Assembly: GCF_047511655.1 (NCBI RefSeq)
Contig: NC_133401.1
Span: forward strand, 16,366,501-16,430,500
From: Castor canadensis
Lineage: Eukaryota > Chordata > Mammalia > Rodentia > Castoridae
Direction: 5' to 3'
DNA: 64,000 bases
Shown: positions 30,857 to 42,800 of the stretch, in pieces
How the letters are laid out: each line of letters begins with the position of its first letter
How positions within the stretch are numbered: position 1 is the first letter of the stretch
Notes under the pieces: model-generated
What the model saw: the letters and a program-made list of their open reading frames with translations, nothing else
Told to the model about the DNA's origin: nothing
The model's database searches: none
Made by a program: the position numbers and the translations under genes

Positions 30857-31099
30857 ATTTAGGTACCAGTGACTCACACCTGTAATCATATCTGTAATCA
30901 CACCTGTAATCATATCTGTAATCCCACCTGTAATCACACCCATAATCACACCTGTAATCTTGAGAGGCTGAGATCTGGAAGATCCAGGCAAATAGTTCGT
31001 GAGACCCCATCTCCAAAATAACCAGAGCAAAATGGACTGGAGGTGTGGCTCAAGTGGTAGTGCAAAGCCCTGAGTTCAAAGACCAGACCCACCAAAGAT
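30857..31099 (+). repeat. C2 composite SINE with an internal tandem expansion
   Basis: The promoter-box segment cacctgtaatca is repeated about seven times, alternating with tatctgtaatca (30877-30960); the rest is ordinary C2. Confidence 0.85.
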
Positions 31100-31160
31100 G
31101 AAGAAGAAAAGAAGAAGATGAAGAAGAGGGAGAGGGAGCAGGAGAAGAAGAAGATTGCGT
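31096..31160. repeat. GAA-rich purine tract
   Basis: Irregular (gaa)n/(gag)n run grown from the tail of the preceding SINE. Confidence 0.85.
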
Positions 31161-31603
31161 CACACTGACCTGGAGCCAGGATGCTGAATGGGTTTTACCA
31201 ACAAATCAGCAAGATGGTTCATTGACACAAAAAACATGACAACTCCTGCCAGCAGCAGAGATCATTTCAAGGTTTTTATGGATATGTCCTCAGAAGACTG
31301 GAGACCTGGTCAGGTCGGGTCTACATTTCAGAACGATGTTTAGAAAGAAAAAAAAAGGCAAGCTGACTGTCCTGCTCAGTTTTGTCTTGCTGTAACAAAG
31401 TATTTGAGGCTGGGTGATAAGGAAGGAAAGGGGTTTATTTAGCTCATAGTTTTGGAGGCTGAAAGTTCCAAGCTTGGCTGGCTCCATCAGGCAGGGAACT
31501 CAGAAGCTCCATAACAAAGGCGGATCACATCACCTGGTGGGGTAAGGGGAGAGCAGGGAGGGGCATGTGCGGAAGGGTGGGTCCCTTTACAGTAACACAC
31601 CTC

Positions 31604-31727
31604 CGCCAGGTGTGGTGGTGTGTGCTTATAATCCCAGCACTCAGGAGGCTGACGCAGGATCCAGAGTTCAAGTCTAGCCTCGCTACATAGCAAAACCTGA
31701 TCTTAAAACAAACAAAACAAAAAAACA
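31604..31727 (+). repeat. B1 SINE nested in an LTR fossil
   Basis: gccaggtgtggtggtgtgtg ... gctacatagcaaaacctgat. Confidence 0.85.
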
Positions 31728-31853
31728 CTCCCATGGTAACTAATCAGTCCCTAGAGACCTAACCCCTGCCCCCAACCAGGAGACAGTCACTGTTCCCTTC
31801 CAAAGGCAGAGCCTCCACAACCTAATTACTTCCCACTAAACCCCAGCTCTTAA

Positions 31854-31857
<4 letters not shown>

Positions 31858-31902
<45 letters not shown>
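31858..31902. repeat. (CT)n microsatellite
   Basis: About 22 units directly beside the tail end of the next, inverted SINE. Confidence 0.95.
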
Positions 31903-31904
<2 letters not shown>

Positions 31905-31912
31905 GTTGGGAG

Positions 31913-32110
31913 AGGTGAGACTGGGGTTTGAACTAACACTTGCAAAGCAGGTGTTCTGCCATTTAAGCCACAACTCCAGTCCATTTTGCTCTCGTTATTT
32001 TGGAAATAGGGTCTCACAAACTATTTGCCAGGACTGGCCTCAAATCTCAATCCTCCCATCTCAGCCTCCCAAGTAGCTAGGATTACAGGCGTGAGCCACC
32101 ACGGTCTGGC
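31913..32110 (-). repeat. C2 composite SINE nested in an LTR fossil
   Basis: Inverted; the (CT)n run occupies its tail position. Confidence 0.85.
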
Positions 32111-32467
32111 TTCACCACTTCTCAATTCACATTGGGTCCAAGCCTCCAGCATGTGACAAACGATGGCTTTGACCACACAGATCGATCGTCTTTCGTGCCA
32201 TTAACATGGCTGCAAAGGCATGAGCAGAGTAATCTATGTCATTGACCTTGACAAAGAGAAAGAGGGAGCAGGTGGATACCAGCACGTTCTTGGAAGATGG
32301 AAAGCAGGAGGGGAGATCATGCTACCTGTGCGAGGAGAGGACAGCAGCCTTGCAAACAGCTGGTGCACAGGGAGAGGCGCACTGTACATGGCAGCAAGGA
32401 GTGTGACACCCAAGCCACTCCTCCTGTCCCCAATGCCACGTGAGCTTAGAGCATTATTCTCTTTAAA

Positions 32468-32555
32468 AAATTTTTTTTTGCCAGCACTGGGGTTTGAACT
32501 CAGGGTCTCATGCTTGCTAGGCAGGAGCTGTACCACTTGAGCCACTCCATCAGAC
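32468..32555 (-). repeat. ID SINE
   Basis: gggtctcatgcttgctaggc. Confidence 0.8.
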
Positions 32556-32628
32556 CTAGGTACAAATAAGTTAGCACTAGGTAAATTTCTTGCATGTGGT
32601 TTTGACCAAGTAAGGTCACAAAGATAAG

Positions 32629-32940
32629 TAGCCTGGCAAAGTGGCTCACACCTGTAATCCCAGCTACTTGGGAGGTGGAGATCAGAAAGATTGCGGTTGG
32701 AGGCCAGCCCAGGCAAAAAGTTAGTGAGACCTCATTTCAATCAACAAGCTGGGGTGGTGGCACATGTCTGTGATCCTAGCTTTGTGGGAGGTGTAGGGAG
32801 GATGATACAGATCTTCGGCCTTGCCAGAGACCCTATGAGAAAAAATTACTAAACAAAAAAGGGCTGAGGGCATGGTTCAGGTGGTACAGCGCCTGCCTAG
32901 CAAGCTCCAGGCCCTGAGTTCAAAAAGAAAAAGAAAAGGT
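32629..32940 (+). repeat. C3 three-unit SINE
   Basis: B1-like unit, linker atcaacaagctggggtggtg, second B1-like unit, then ID-like unit. Confidence 0.75.
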
Positions 32941-33331
32941 AAGTAAACTAAGAAAGGAATTTGGAAAACAAAAATTTGAAATTCCTACACACACCTCACG
33001 CAGCTAGGTCTTGCATTATTGCTATTTATTTTTAAATTATTCGTGATGTGCTGAGTGTTCCCCACCCTTCATTTTATGAAGATTTGCCTCCCAAAAAGCA
33101 AAGAGTGCCCCAAAACAATGTCAAAGTGAATGTGCTTAATTGAAGTGATAAAGTGACAATCTTAGATCTCTGGAAAGGCTGCCTGTCTTTAGCAGAGGTT
33201 GAATGGCATTGTGGGAAAATGAACCAAGCAGCGCAGTACAGCCCGCACAGTGATCATCTCCAGCAATCCCTAGCTTCCTTCCCCTGCTGCTCCTTGGAGC
33301 CATAGACCCTCACACACCAAAGGTCCAGCCA

Positions 33332-33562
33332 GGTAAGTTGGTCGCTAGACCCTATTGCAAAAAAGCCTATCACACACAAAAAAATAGGAGTTGGAGGAGT
33401 GGCTCAAGTGGTAAAAGTCCCTGCCTTGCAAGTGTGAGTGGTGCCGCCCAAAACAACAAACTATATACCAAAGAGTTGTGGGCTTCTGAGTGGTCAAAAA
33501 TATCCAAATAACATGTGTGAGACCTGGGTTCAAATCCCAGTGCTGCCAAAAAGAAAAACACA
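33332..33562 (+). repeat. C1-like SINE interrupted by 83 extra bases
   Basis: The ID half stops at gtgtgag (33432-33438) and resumes after a second gtgtgag (33515-33521). Confidence 0.65.
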
Positions 33563-33884
33563 GGAAAGATCTATGAAATTGAAGATGAAAGTAAGGCAAA
33601 AATACAGGAAAGTCACCCTGCAGAGTCACACCCTTAACAAGGCCACAGGGACTTCGAGTAGATTATGTCCTGTTAAAGGTGAGCCATTATTTCAACACAC
33701 ACAAGGGAACAATACACCATGAGTAAGAACCTGCAGACACAGCAAAGGGTTACATGTCTGAAAATTGCAGGCAATAGAACATACGTTATGTATGTTTGTT
33801 CCCCAAGGGTTCATGTGTTGAAGGCTTGGTCCCCAGTGTGGCAGTGTAGAAGTAGGTAGGACCTTTAAGAAGTTGGGCTTAATG

Positions 33885-34085
33885 CTGGGCGCAGGTGGCT
33901 CACACCTGTGATCCCAGCTACTCAGGAGGCAGAGATCAGAAGGATCATGGTTCAAAGCCAGCCTGGGGAAGTAGTACCATGAGACCCTATCTCAAAAAAA
34001 AAAAAAAATCACAAAAAATTGGGCTGGTGGAGTGGTTCAAGGTGAAAGCCCTGAGTTCAAGCCCCAGTACCAGGAAAAAAAAAAA
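33885..34085 (+). repeat. C1 composite SINE with target-site duplication
   Basis: Flanked by aagttgggctta on both sides (ending near 33882 and 34096). Confidence 0.85.
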
Positions 34086-34143
34086 GTTGGGCTTAGTGGG
34101 AGACCCTCAGAAAGGGCTAAGGTGGTTTTTCTTTTTCCTTCTT

Positions 34144-34390
34144 GTTTTTTTTTTGTTTTTTTGGTTTTTTTTTGGCAATACCAGGGTTTGAACTCAAGGC
34201 TTTACACTTGTTAGGCAAGTGCTCTACCACTTAAGCTTACTCCACCAATCTTGTTTTGTGTTGTTCTCCACCCCCCCTTCCCCCTGAGATAGTCTGGCTC
34301 TATCTTGCCCAGGCTGGCTTTGAATTTCAATCCTCCTGATCTCTGCCTACAGAGTAGCTGGGATTACAGGCGTGAGCACTGACACCTGCT
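34144..34390 (-). repeat. Composite SINE
   Basis: Inverted; full tRNA part (cttgttaggcaagtgctcta) and a C-rich linker. Confidence 0.8.
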
Positions 34391-34517
34391 TCTTTATCAT
34401 CATGCAATCGCTTCCTCTCATCAACACTTGCACCACAAGCCATGGGCTCTTGCCAGAGCCAGTGTCATGCTGCTTGAACTTAACCTCCAGCCTCCAGAAC
34501 TGTGAGATAAATAAACT

Positions 34518-34640
34518 TTTTTTTTTTTAAGTTTTTTGGACAGGGTGTCAGTATGTAGCCCAGGCTGCCCTTCAACTCTAGCTCTTCCCTGCTCAACTTC
34601 TGAAGGGCAGGCATTTCAGATGTGTACCACCACACTCGGC
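34518..34640 (-). repeat. B1 SINE
   Basis: Inverted, worn; gtatgtagcccaggctgccc. Confidence 0.75.
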
Positions 34641-34707
34641 TCAATAAATCTCTTTTATGAAGTTAGCCTGCCTGAGATATTTTGTTACAGAGACAAAAAT
34701 GTAATAC

Positions 34708-34895
34708 ACCTGGCGCTGGTGGCTCACGCCTGTAATCCTAGCTACTCAGGAATCAGATCAGGAAGATCCCAGTTAGAAAGCTCCCGGGCAAATAGTTTGA
34801 GAGACTCTATCTTGAAAAAACCCATCACAAGAAAGGGCTGGTGGAGTGGCTCAAGGTGTAGGCCCTGAGTTCAAACTTCAGAACCGAAAAGAGAG
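34708..34895 (+). repeat. C1 composite SINE
   Basis: Ends in a short (ga)n just downstream of the PPP1R13L 3' end. Confidence 0.85.
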
Positions 34896-34923
34896 AGAGG
34901 AGTCAATTTCTGTGCAAACTACC

Positions 34924-34929
34924 TTTATT
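34924..34929 (-). terminator. PPP1R13L: PPP1R13L poly(A) signal AATAAA
   Basis: tttatt on plus, 380 bases past the stop codon, giving a 3' UTR of about 400 bases (34905-35308). Confidence 0.85.
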
Positions 34930-35308
34930 TATAAAGAAAAAGTCCCCAATTTGTTATAAACATAAAGTCAGCACTTTATGAAGGCACTTAATTTGGGGAG
35001 AGTTGGGGAAGGGATCCTGACCCGAGCAAGTGAGAGAGGCACTTTGGACAGGATCAGATTTGGCAAATTAGGGGGAGGGAGGCCTCCTGCCCGCAAAGAT
35101 TCCCAACCTTGCCCCCTGGGCCTCCAATGGCTAAGGCAGGTTCCTAAACGTAAGGCTGGAGTTCTCCCCTGCGCTTCTGGGAGAGCAGAGAACTCCTGGT
35201 GAGGGCCGCACCCCTGCGGGGCCAGGGGCAGTAAGTGCAGGGGAGGGAGCTCTGGAGCTCTGCAGCCCGGCTTGCTCTTGTCTCCCTGGGAAATGTCCTT
35301 CTGTCCTG

Positions 35309-38300
35309 CTAGACTTTGTTCCTCTGAGGCTTCACCCTGGGGAAGAGCTGAGGGAAGACGAACTTCAGACAGACACCAGGAGCTCCCACCCCGCACCCCA
35401 ACCGGCATGCCAGCCCCAGCCCCAGTGCCCACTGCGTCCAGCAGCCAGAAGCCACGCCCCCCGGCCAATAGAAACAGCGGACTGAGCACGAGCCAATCAG
35501 GAGCAGGAAGGCAGTAACCGGCCCCCTCCCCCATTACCACAGCGGGCTATTCCTCTCCTCCCCACGACCAATAATGGACTCTTCTGGCCCCTTAACTCAA
35601 TAATTGACTGTCATCCCCCCTCCCCCTTGTCCGTGCTGGGGATGGAACCCAGGGTCTGGCACGTGCTAGGCAAGCGCTCCACCACCAAGCTACTTCCCCA
35701 GCCCGTCCTCCCTCTTTTTCCTGGGACATCTGCTCCAAGCTGCTGCAGGCAGGAGGGGACATCACCTAAGGCCTCACCCCGAAGTAGTTGCGCGGCACGT
35801 AGCCCTCCTGGCCATGCAGCGCTGCCCACCACCAGTCGGTCTCCTCCGGGCCGTCCCTCCGCAGCACCGTGACCGACTCGCCCTCGCGGAAGGACAGCTC
35901 GTCCCCGAACTCGGCGCTGTAGTCCCAGAGGGCGTACACCGCCCCGCTGTGCATCAGCCCCATGCTCTGCTCCACGTCTGAAAATGCACGGTGGGATGTG
36001 ACAGCCCGGCCAGGGGACAGGGACAGGGACCGGACCTTGCCCCTCCCACCTGGGAACCCAGTGATGTAGCGCGGTCCCTAGAGCGACTTGGGACAGCCTC
36101 GTGTCTCTCTACAAGAGAAATGGTTCCTAAGCCCCGTACCAGCACCACGGCCTGCTCACCTGCCAGGTGTCCCACAGGTGGCAGAGCCCACCTGCCTAGC
36201 CCTGTGCCAGCTTGATGGCATTTTTGGAACTTCCAACTCCCCGCCCCACAGGTGAGAAAGCGCCAGGTGTCCATCTGAATGGCACGGCACAGTCTCCAAG
36301 TCTCCCTTCTCTCTAGAGGTGGCACTGTCCCGCCCACCCCATGCTGTCCTGTCCTCACCCCTACAGACGACCCATTCCATGTCCCTCTCTTCTGTGGTCC
36401 CGTCATGGGGCTGGTACAGTCCCCATGTCCCCCTCTTCCTCGTGCCACTCCACCCCGCGCCCGCGCACCGGCCAGGTGTGCGTCCCCGCCCTGCCTCGCA
36501 CCTGCCAGGTAGGTGGCACAGTCGGTGTAGCCCTCGCGGTAGGGGTCGCACTTCTCGATGGCAGTGGCACCATCGCTGAGCGTGGTGGCAAAGATTGCGG
36601 CGCCGTGCTGCACCAGCGCCGTGCAGATGGCCGTGTCGTTGCAGGAGGCCGCGCAGTGCAGCGGTGTCCTAGGCGCGGGACGGGTGCGTGAGAGGGACGC
36701 CCCTGCCCACGGCCGCGCGCGCCCGCCCCGTGGGGATCAGGGCTCACCAGCCGTGGCTGTCGGGGGAGTTGACATTGGCGCCCGCAGCGATGAGGAAGTC
36801 CACGATGGGATAGTTGGCGCCACAGATGGCGTTGTGCAGGGCGGTGATGCCCTCCTCGTTGGGCTGGCTAGGGTCGTTCATCTGGGAGGACCAGGAAAGA
36901 CAAGACTCAGCATCCCCGTGGCTGGGCTGTCACCCGCTCGCCCTACATCGCCACGTGCGGCTCAGCCACCCTCACCTCCTTCACCGCCTGCTGCACCACG
37001 TCCAGCTCCCCGGTCAGCGCCGCGTCCAGCAGCAGCACCAGCGGGTTGAGGCGCGCGCGCCGGGCCTTGCGCGGGGATCCGGCTTTCCGCAGCACAGAGC
37101 GCATCTCCTGCAGGACAGGACGGGGACTTGGAGGGACTGTCAGCTCTGCATACCCATTACTCGGAGAGGTAAACATAGGCCTAGAGGTCCAGAGCTCGGT
37201 TCTCCTCGAGATTGGTTCTCTACAAGTCAGGGAATCCTGTGGCTTTTAAATCTTTTTTGGGAGGGGGTGCGGCACTGGGGTTTGAATTCAGCTTGCTGGT
37301 AGGTACTTTACCACTTGAGCCACTCCCCCCCGGCCCTTTTTTGTGATAGGTATTTTCCAGACAGGATTTCGAGAACTATTTGCCCAGGCCTCAAACCATG
37401 ACCCTCCTGATCTCTCTCTCCTGAGTAGCTAGGATTACAGGTGTGAGCCACCGCGCTCTGACTGACTTTGAAATCTTGAGTCCTGAGACCTTAGAGGAAG
37501 CTGAGAGGCTTGATGGCAAAGTAATTCTAGGCCTTCAAGGTGATGATTGGGGAAGCCAGTTATTCAAGTCACATTTCTTTTATAAAAAAAAGAGCCGGGT
37601 GCCAATGGCTCACCCCTGTAATTCTAGTTACTAGGAGGCAGAGCTCAGGAGGACCATGATTGGAAGCCAGCCCAGGCAAATAGTTCTCGAGACCCTATCT
37701 CAAAAATACACTTCACAAAAAAAGGACTGGTAGAGTGGCTCAAGATGACCCCTGAGTTCAAACCCCAATACTGAAAAAAAAAACTGGGCCAGCCTAGCAC
37801 TGATGGTCACACCTGTAATCCTAGCTACTTAGAAGGCTGAGATTGGGAGGATCATAGTTTAAGGCCAGTATCCACAAATAGTTTGTGGTACCCCCATCTC
37901 CAAAGTAACTAAACCAAAATGGACTGGATAGAGGTGTGATTCAAGCAGATTTCTGTTTTGCAAGTGCAAAGTCCTGAGATCAAACCCCAGTCCCACAAAA
38001 AAAAAAAATTTGTGGGACAGGTTTGGTGGTATACATGTGTCATCCCAGCACCCTGGAGGCTGAGGCAGGATGATCGCCAGTTTAAATTTGGAGGCCAGTC
38101 AGGGCTACATAGCGAGACAATGTTTCAAAAACCAAAAAAGCAAACAAGTTAAGTAAATACATGGTAAGAAGCAGGTAAGATAAAATGTTCCCAGGTGTTA
38201 ATTCCCGATGTTTGGAATCTGAGGCTTTTTTGTTTGTTTTGGGTGGGGTTTTATTTGGCAGTACTGGGGTTTGAACTCAGGGCCTCCTACCTGAGTAGTT

Positions 38301-38438
38301 GCTCTACCACTTGAGCCATTCCACCAGCCCTGGAGTGCAGAGATTTATAGTATTCCTTGTTTCCCCCATACAAACCCCTATCCTCCCCATCACCTGACCA
38401 TCTCCAGTCCTTTTGCTTTTAAGTTGTTTTTACAGATA

Positions 38439-38493
<55 letters not shown>

Positions 38494-39804
38494 CGGCCCA
38501 GGGGTTTGAACTCAACTCTTCCTAGGCAGGCACTCTTATCGCTTGAGTCACTCCTCCAGCCCTTACTTGTGATGGGTTCTTTCAAGATGGGGTCTAGAGA
38601 ACTATTTGCCTGGAGCTGGAATAGTAGCTATGATCACAGATGGGATCTCTTGATTTGCTCGGGCTAGCCTCCAGAGGACTGCTATCCTCCTGCCTCTGCC
38701 CACAGAATAGCTGGGATTACAGACTTATGCCACCACATCTGGCTCCTCAGGCTTTTTTTTTTTTTTTTTAATTTTCCTCCTGTAAGATTTGTTTATTCTG
38801 AGTGTGTGGTGTTTGTTAGTCTTGTCCTGGCTGTCTCCAGAGGTTCTAGAATTCACACATTCCCAAAAGCTACAGAATGTCCCATTATTTCCAGTTTCCA
38901 ATCTGCTGTGGTTATACAAATGCTAACTTGAGGTCTTTTAAATTGCTGAGGGGCTAAGACTTCCATCCTGAGATTCTATCATTGAGAACATTAATATTCT
39001 ACTGTTGCAATTTCATCTCAAAAGACTGGAAGAAAACACTTCAAAATGTCTGCTTCTCTATTCCTGCTAAAATTTTTGTTCTATTTATTTATTTATATTT
39101 CTCTCAAGTTTTGTTAGTTTTGGTGGGACTGGGATTTGAACTCAGGGCTTCACACCTGCAAAGCAGGTGCTCTACCCCTTGAGCCACACCTCCAGCCCAT
39201 TTTGCTGCAGTTAATTTGGAGATGGGGTCTTGTGAACTATTTGTCTGTGCTAGCCTCAAACTTCAATCCTCCCTATGTCAGCCTCCCAAATAGCTAGGAT
39301 TACAGGCATTAGCCACTGTGCCTGGCTCTCCCAAGTTTCCTTAGTGTTTGTTCATCCTAATGGTGGAAAGTGTTAATTTAAAATGCTATTCTGTATTATA
39401 AGAAAACGAGAGTACTAAACTGATTTTAGAATTTAAATTATGAGTCTTTGATTTTCAGCTTTGGTGACTTCAAATATCATTAATAATCAGGGCTGGAGTC
39501 ATGATTAGAGCACCTGCCTCATAAGCATAAAGCCCTGGGTTCAAATCCCACTACTGCCAAAAAAAATCATTATTATTACTTAAAAAAAAAACAAACCTTT
39601 TTTGCTTGTTTTTGAGACAGGATCTTGCTATGTAGCCCAGACTGGCCTGGAACTCAGGATCTTCCTACCTCAGCCTTTCCAGTGCTGGGATTACAGGCCT
39701 GTACCACCATGCCCAGCTCAGATCCTGTGTTTTAAACCTCCTGGATTACAGAATTCTAAAATTTTACTGTCTTGACACACACACACATTGCGTGCGTGTG
39801 TGTG

Positions 39805-39847
<43 letters not shown>

Positions 39848-42800
39848 TGCTGGAGGTTGAACCTAGAGCCTCACACGTGGTAGGCAAGTGCTCTACCACT
39901 TGAACCACACACCCCAGGCATTAATCCCTGAATTCTATGATTTCAAGGTTTTCTGTGGCCAGGCCTTTGTGATTCTACAAACAGAACGGTGCTCCCCTTT
40001 CAAGATGTTATCACCCCCACACACGTTTTCCCTTTTCTCTTTCTTGAGATGGAACCCTGGGCTTGGTGCACTCTGAGTAAGCGCTCTGCCACTGAGCCAC
40101 ACCACACACATCCCTACTGTTCCCCTCTTGATTTCAGGGTTCTGTATCTCAGGATGGCACAGGAATAGGCATTTTAGTGTGTCTGCCTGGGCCCCTCTTC
40201 TCTGGGAACGGTCCCTCGCATGTCCACACACACTGAGCGCAGGGTGGTACAGCCATGATGCAGGGCTGAGCCCAGACCAGCAGCCTCCCCCGTGGGCAAA
40301 CGTTAACACTAATGGGAGGCTGATGGGCCAGGTGCTTTTTTATTAATATCCTTAGTCCTAGGACATGGCTGCTATTTTTCTCACTCTCATATGACAGAAG
40401 AGGAAACTGAGGCCCAGAGACGCTAAGTGTCTTGCTCAAAATGGCACAGTGTGGAGCCAGGATTCAAACTTGGGCAAGCAGAGAGCTGAAGTTGGTACAC
40501 TTACCCACAACACCCATGGCTTCAGAGACTTGCTCTTTGTAAGAGGAGAGAGTGGGAGCTGGGCATGGTGGTATACACCTGTGATCTCTGGCAGAGTATC
40601 ATGAGTTCAAGACCAGCCTGGGCTATGCAGGGAGACCCTACCCTGCCTTCAAAACAAACAACGACAACAACAAAAACCAAACCAAGATCTCTAGAAAAGG
40701 TAGGCACCAAAGACTCGTGGCCAGGATGAGAGAGACTTGACTGAGACAAGATTCCCAGAGAGGCCAAGTGTCACACCAAGACTGAAGGTACTTCCAGGTA
40801 TGAGACTGAGGCTCCTGAAGGAATGCTGGGAGCAGGTTGCAGGCAAGGATATCAAAGAGGCAAAAACATCTCCAGGGGAACAAGACTCCTGGAATCCCCT
40901 ACATACATTCTATTCCCTTGTTCTGAACACAGTGCTGTCAAGATTAGACGACATTTCCCAGCCTCCCTTGCATCTGGGTTCCTGGCCAATGGAATGGGGC
41001 AGAGTGTGATGTGTAATTCCAGTTGTGCCTGAAAAGGGAAGGGCTGAGCTGCAGGTGTGGCTCAAACTATAGAGTGCCAGCCTCGCAAGCCTGAGGCCCT
41101 GGGTTCAAAACTCAGTACCACCAAAAATAAAAGAGTATTTTCTCTTTTTCACTAACTGACTTGAGGAGAGTTTGATCTTGAACCATGGGGGTAACTAGCC
41201 CCAAGGGATGGCAGAGTCCCAGGTAGACAGATCCTGGGTCCTGACTCTCTTAAGCTGCCTCACAGCCCTGACTGCATCTCAACCATTAATCCGATGTACT
41301 TTGGGGCTCTTTTTTTTTTTTTAGTGGGACTCGGATTTGAACTCATGGCTTTGCACTTGCAAAGCAGGCACTCTACCACTTGAGCCACACCTCCAGCCCA
41401 TTTTGCTCTGGTTATTTTGGAGATGGGAGTCTTGCAAACTATTTGCCCAGACTGGCCTCGAACCTCAGTCCTTCCACCCTTAGCCTCCCAAGTAGCCACA
41501 GGCACCCGGCTCACTAGGGATAGTCGGATCCAGATGTAACACACCCCACCTTCCTTCTGTTACTTACCGTGCTCTGAGGCTGCTCTGGTGGGTTGCTCTG
41601 GGGTGGGGCTGGGGTGGGGATGGGAGCAGGTGGGGCAGGAGCAGGAGGTCCAGCCCTGGCCTCAGATCCCTCGGTGATGGTAGATAGCTCTGGCTCAGGG
41701 CCCCCAGGCCCTGGCCCACCATGCCGGTGAAAGAGGCGGCTGATGATCTGCTGGTACTGCTTCTTGTGGGTGGGGGGCAGGGCCACGGCGGGGCTCTGCT
41801 CCATGGAGCCCCTGCGTTTGAGGGGCCGAGGAATCTCTGCCAGCACTCTTGCCACTTCCTCTAGCTCGGGCACCGACTGGGCCTCTGGTGGCAGCGCTGG
41901 CTGCAGCCTTGTGGGGCTGAGGGGCCGAGTCACAGTGCCTTCATCTGCATCCCCAGCCTCCAACACTGGTGTCAGCAGCCCCTCTAGCTCAGGCTCAGGC
42001 TCCAGCTCAGTGGGGGGCTTGAGGAGGCCTAGCAGGAACAAAAGCCCCATCAAAGGAGGAGTTCCCCAAGACTCCCTACAATTGCCAGGACCTGCAACTA
42101 GCCACGATGCTGTGTGACCTCAGGGAAACTCCTTGCCCTCTCTGAACTACACTTTTCCTGGGCTGTAATAATATATGTTATGACACCAACCATTTACTGA
42201 GCACTTAGGATGTACCTGGCACTATACATGCATGATAGGTCTTTTTTTTTGAGACAGCGTCTCACTATGTAGCCCAGGTTGTCCTTGATCTTGTGATCCT
42301 CCTGCTGCAGCTTCCTGAGTTGCTGGGATTACGGAAGTGAACAAACATAACCAGCTTCTGTTTTTCCCCATTCAGCAGTGCTTCAAATCAGGTGGAAATA
42401 ACCATCCTTCACCCAGCATCTCATAATCCCTGTCACAATCCTATCAGGTATGTATCCTTACTATGTCTTCACACATGGGAAAAACAGAGGCTCAGACACG
42501 TTAGGTAATTTGTCCTGAGTCACACAGTAAGTGTGTGCCAAGGGAGACTTAAGCCTCTACTGACCTCACACTAAAAAATTATTGATAATTAGTTACAACT
42601 CATATGACCGCCATTGAGGACTTACTATAAGTTAGGGCCTATTTTAAAGACTTCACATGATTTTAGTACCATATCCAAATATGGTACTTATTATTACATT
42701 CAAGGATATTGAGGCCCAGAGAGGTTAAGTGACCTGTCTAAAGTCACACAGGACGGAACCAGGCAGTCTGGCTCTAGGGTCCATGTTTAACCACTGCCCA

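Larger units (their letters stand above)
31370..32185 (-). mobile_element. Solo LTR fossil, ERVL-MaLR-like (MST/MLT type)
   Basis: Read on the minus strand it has the MaLR LTR layout, ending near tgttacagcaagac (31376-31392 on plus). It is broken and ancient, and carries two later insertions, a B1 (31604-31727) and a C2 SINE (31913-32110). No internal viral region is seen. Family assigned from memory of consensus sequences. Confidence 0.6.
33765..34712 (+). mobile_element. Solo LTR fossil, ERVL-MaLR-like
   Basis: Starts around tatgtttgttccccaagg and shows the MaLR-type cagcctccagaactgtgaga, ending near tattttgttacagagac. Broken and ancient, split by a C1 SINE (33885-34085), an inverted SINE (34144-34390) and a B1 (34518-34640). 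It is in the opposite orientation to the similar fossil at 31370. Confidence 0.6.

Noticed and set aside
30877-30960. CRISPR-like short repeats
   Set aside because: Tandem 10-12-mers without spacers inside a SINE of a mammalian genome.
35766-35777. SH3 exon of PPP1R13L read through to an early stop (NYFGVRP)
   Set aside because: The stop lies past a good donor at 35777; a last exon encoding the conserved LFPRVKPQR end is present at 35309-35347.
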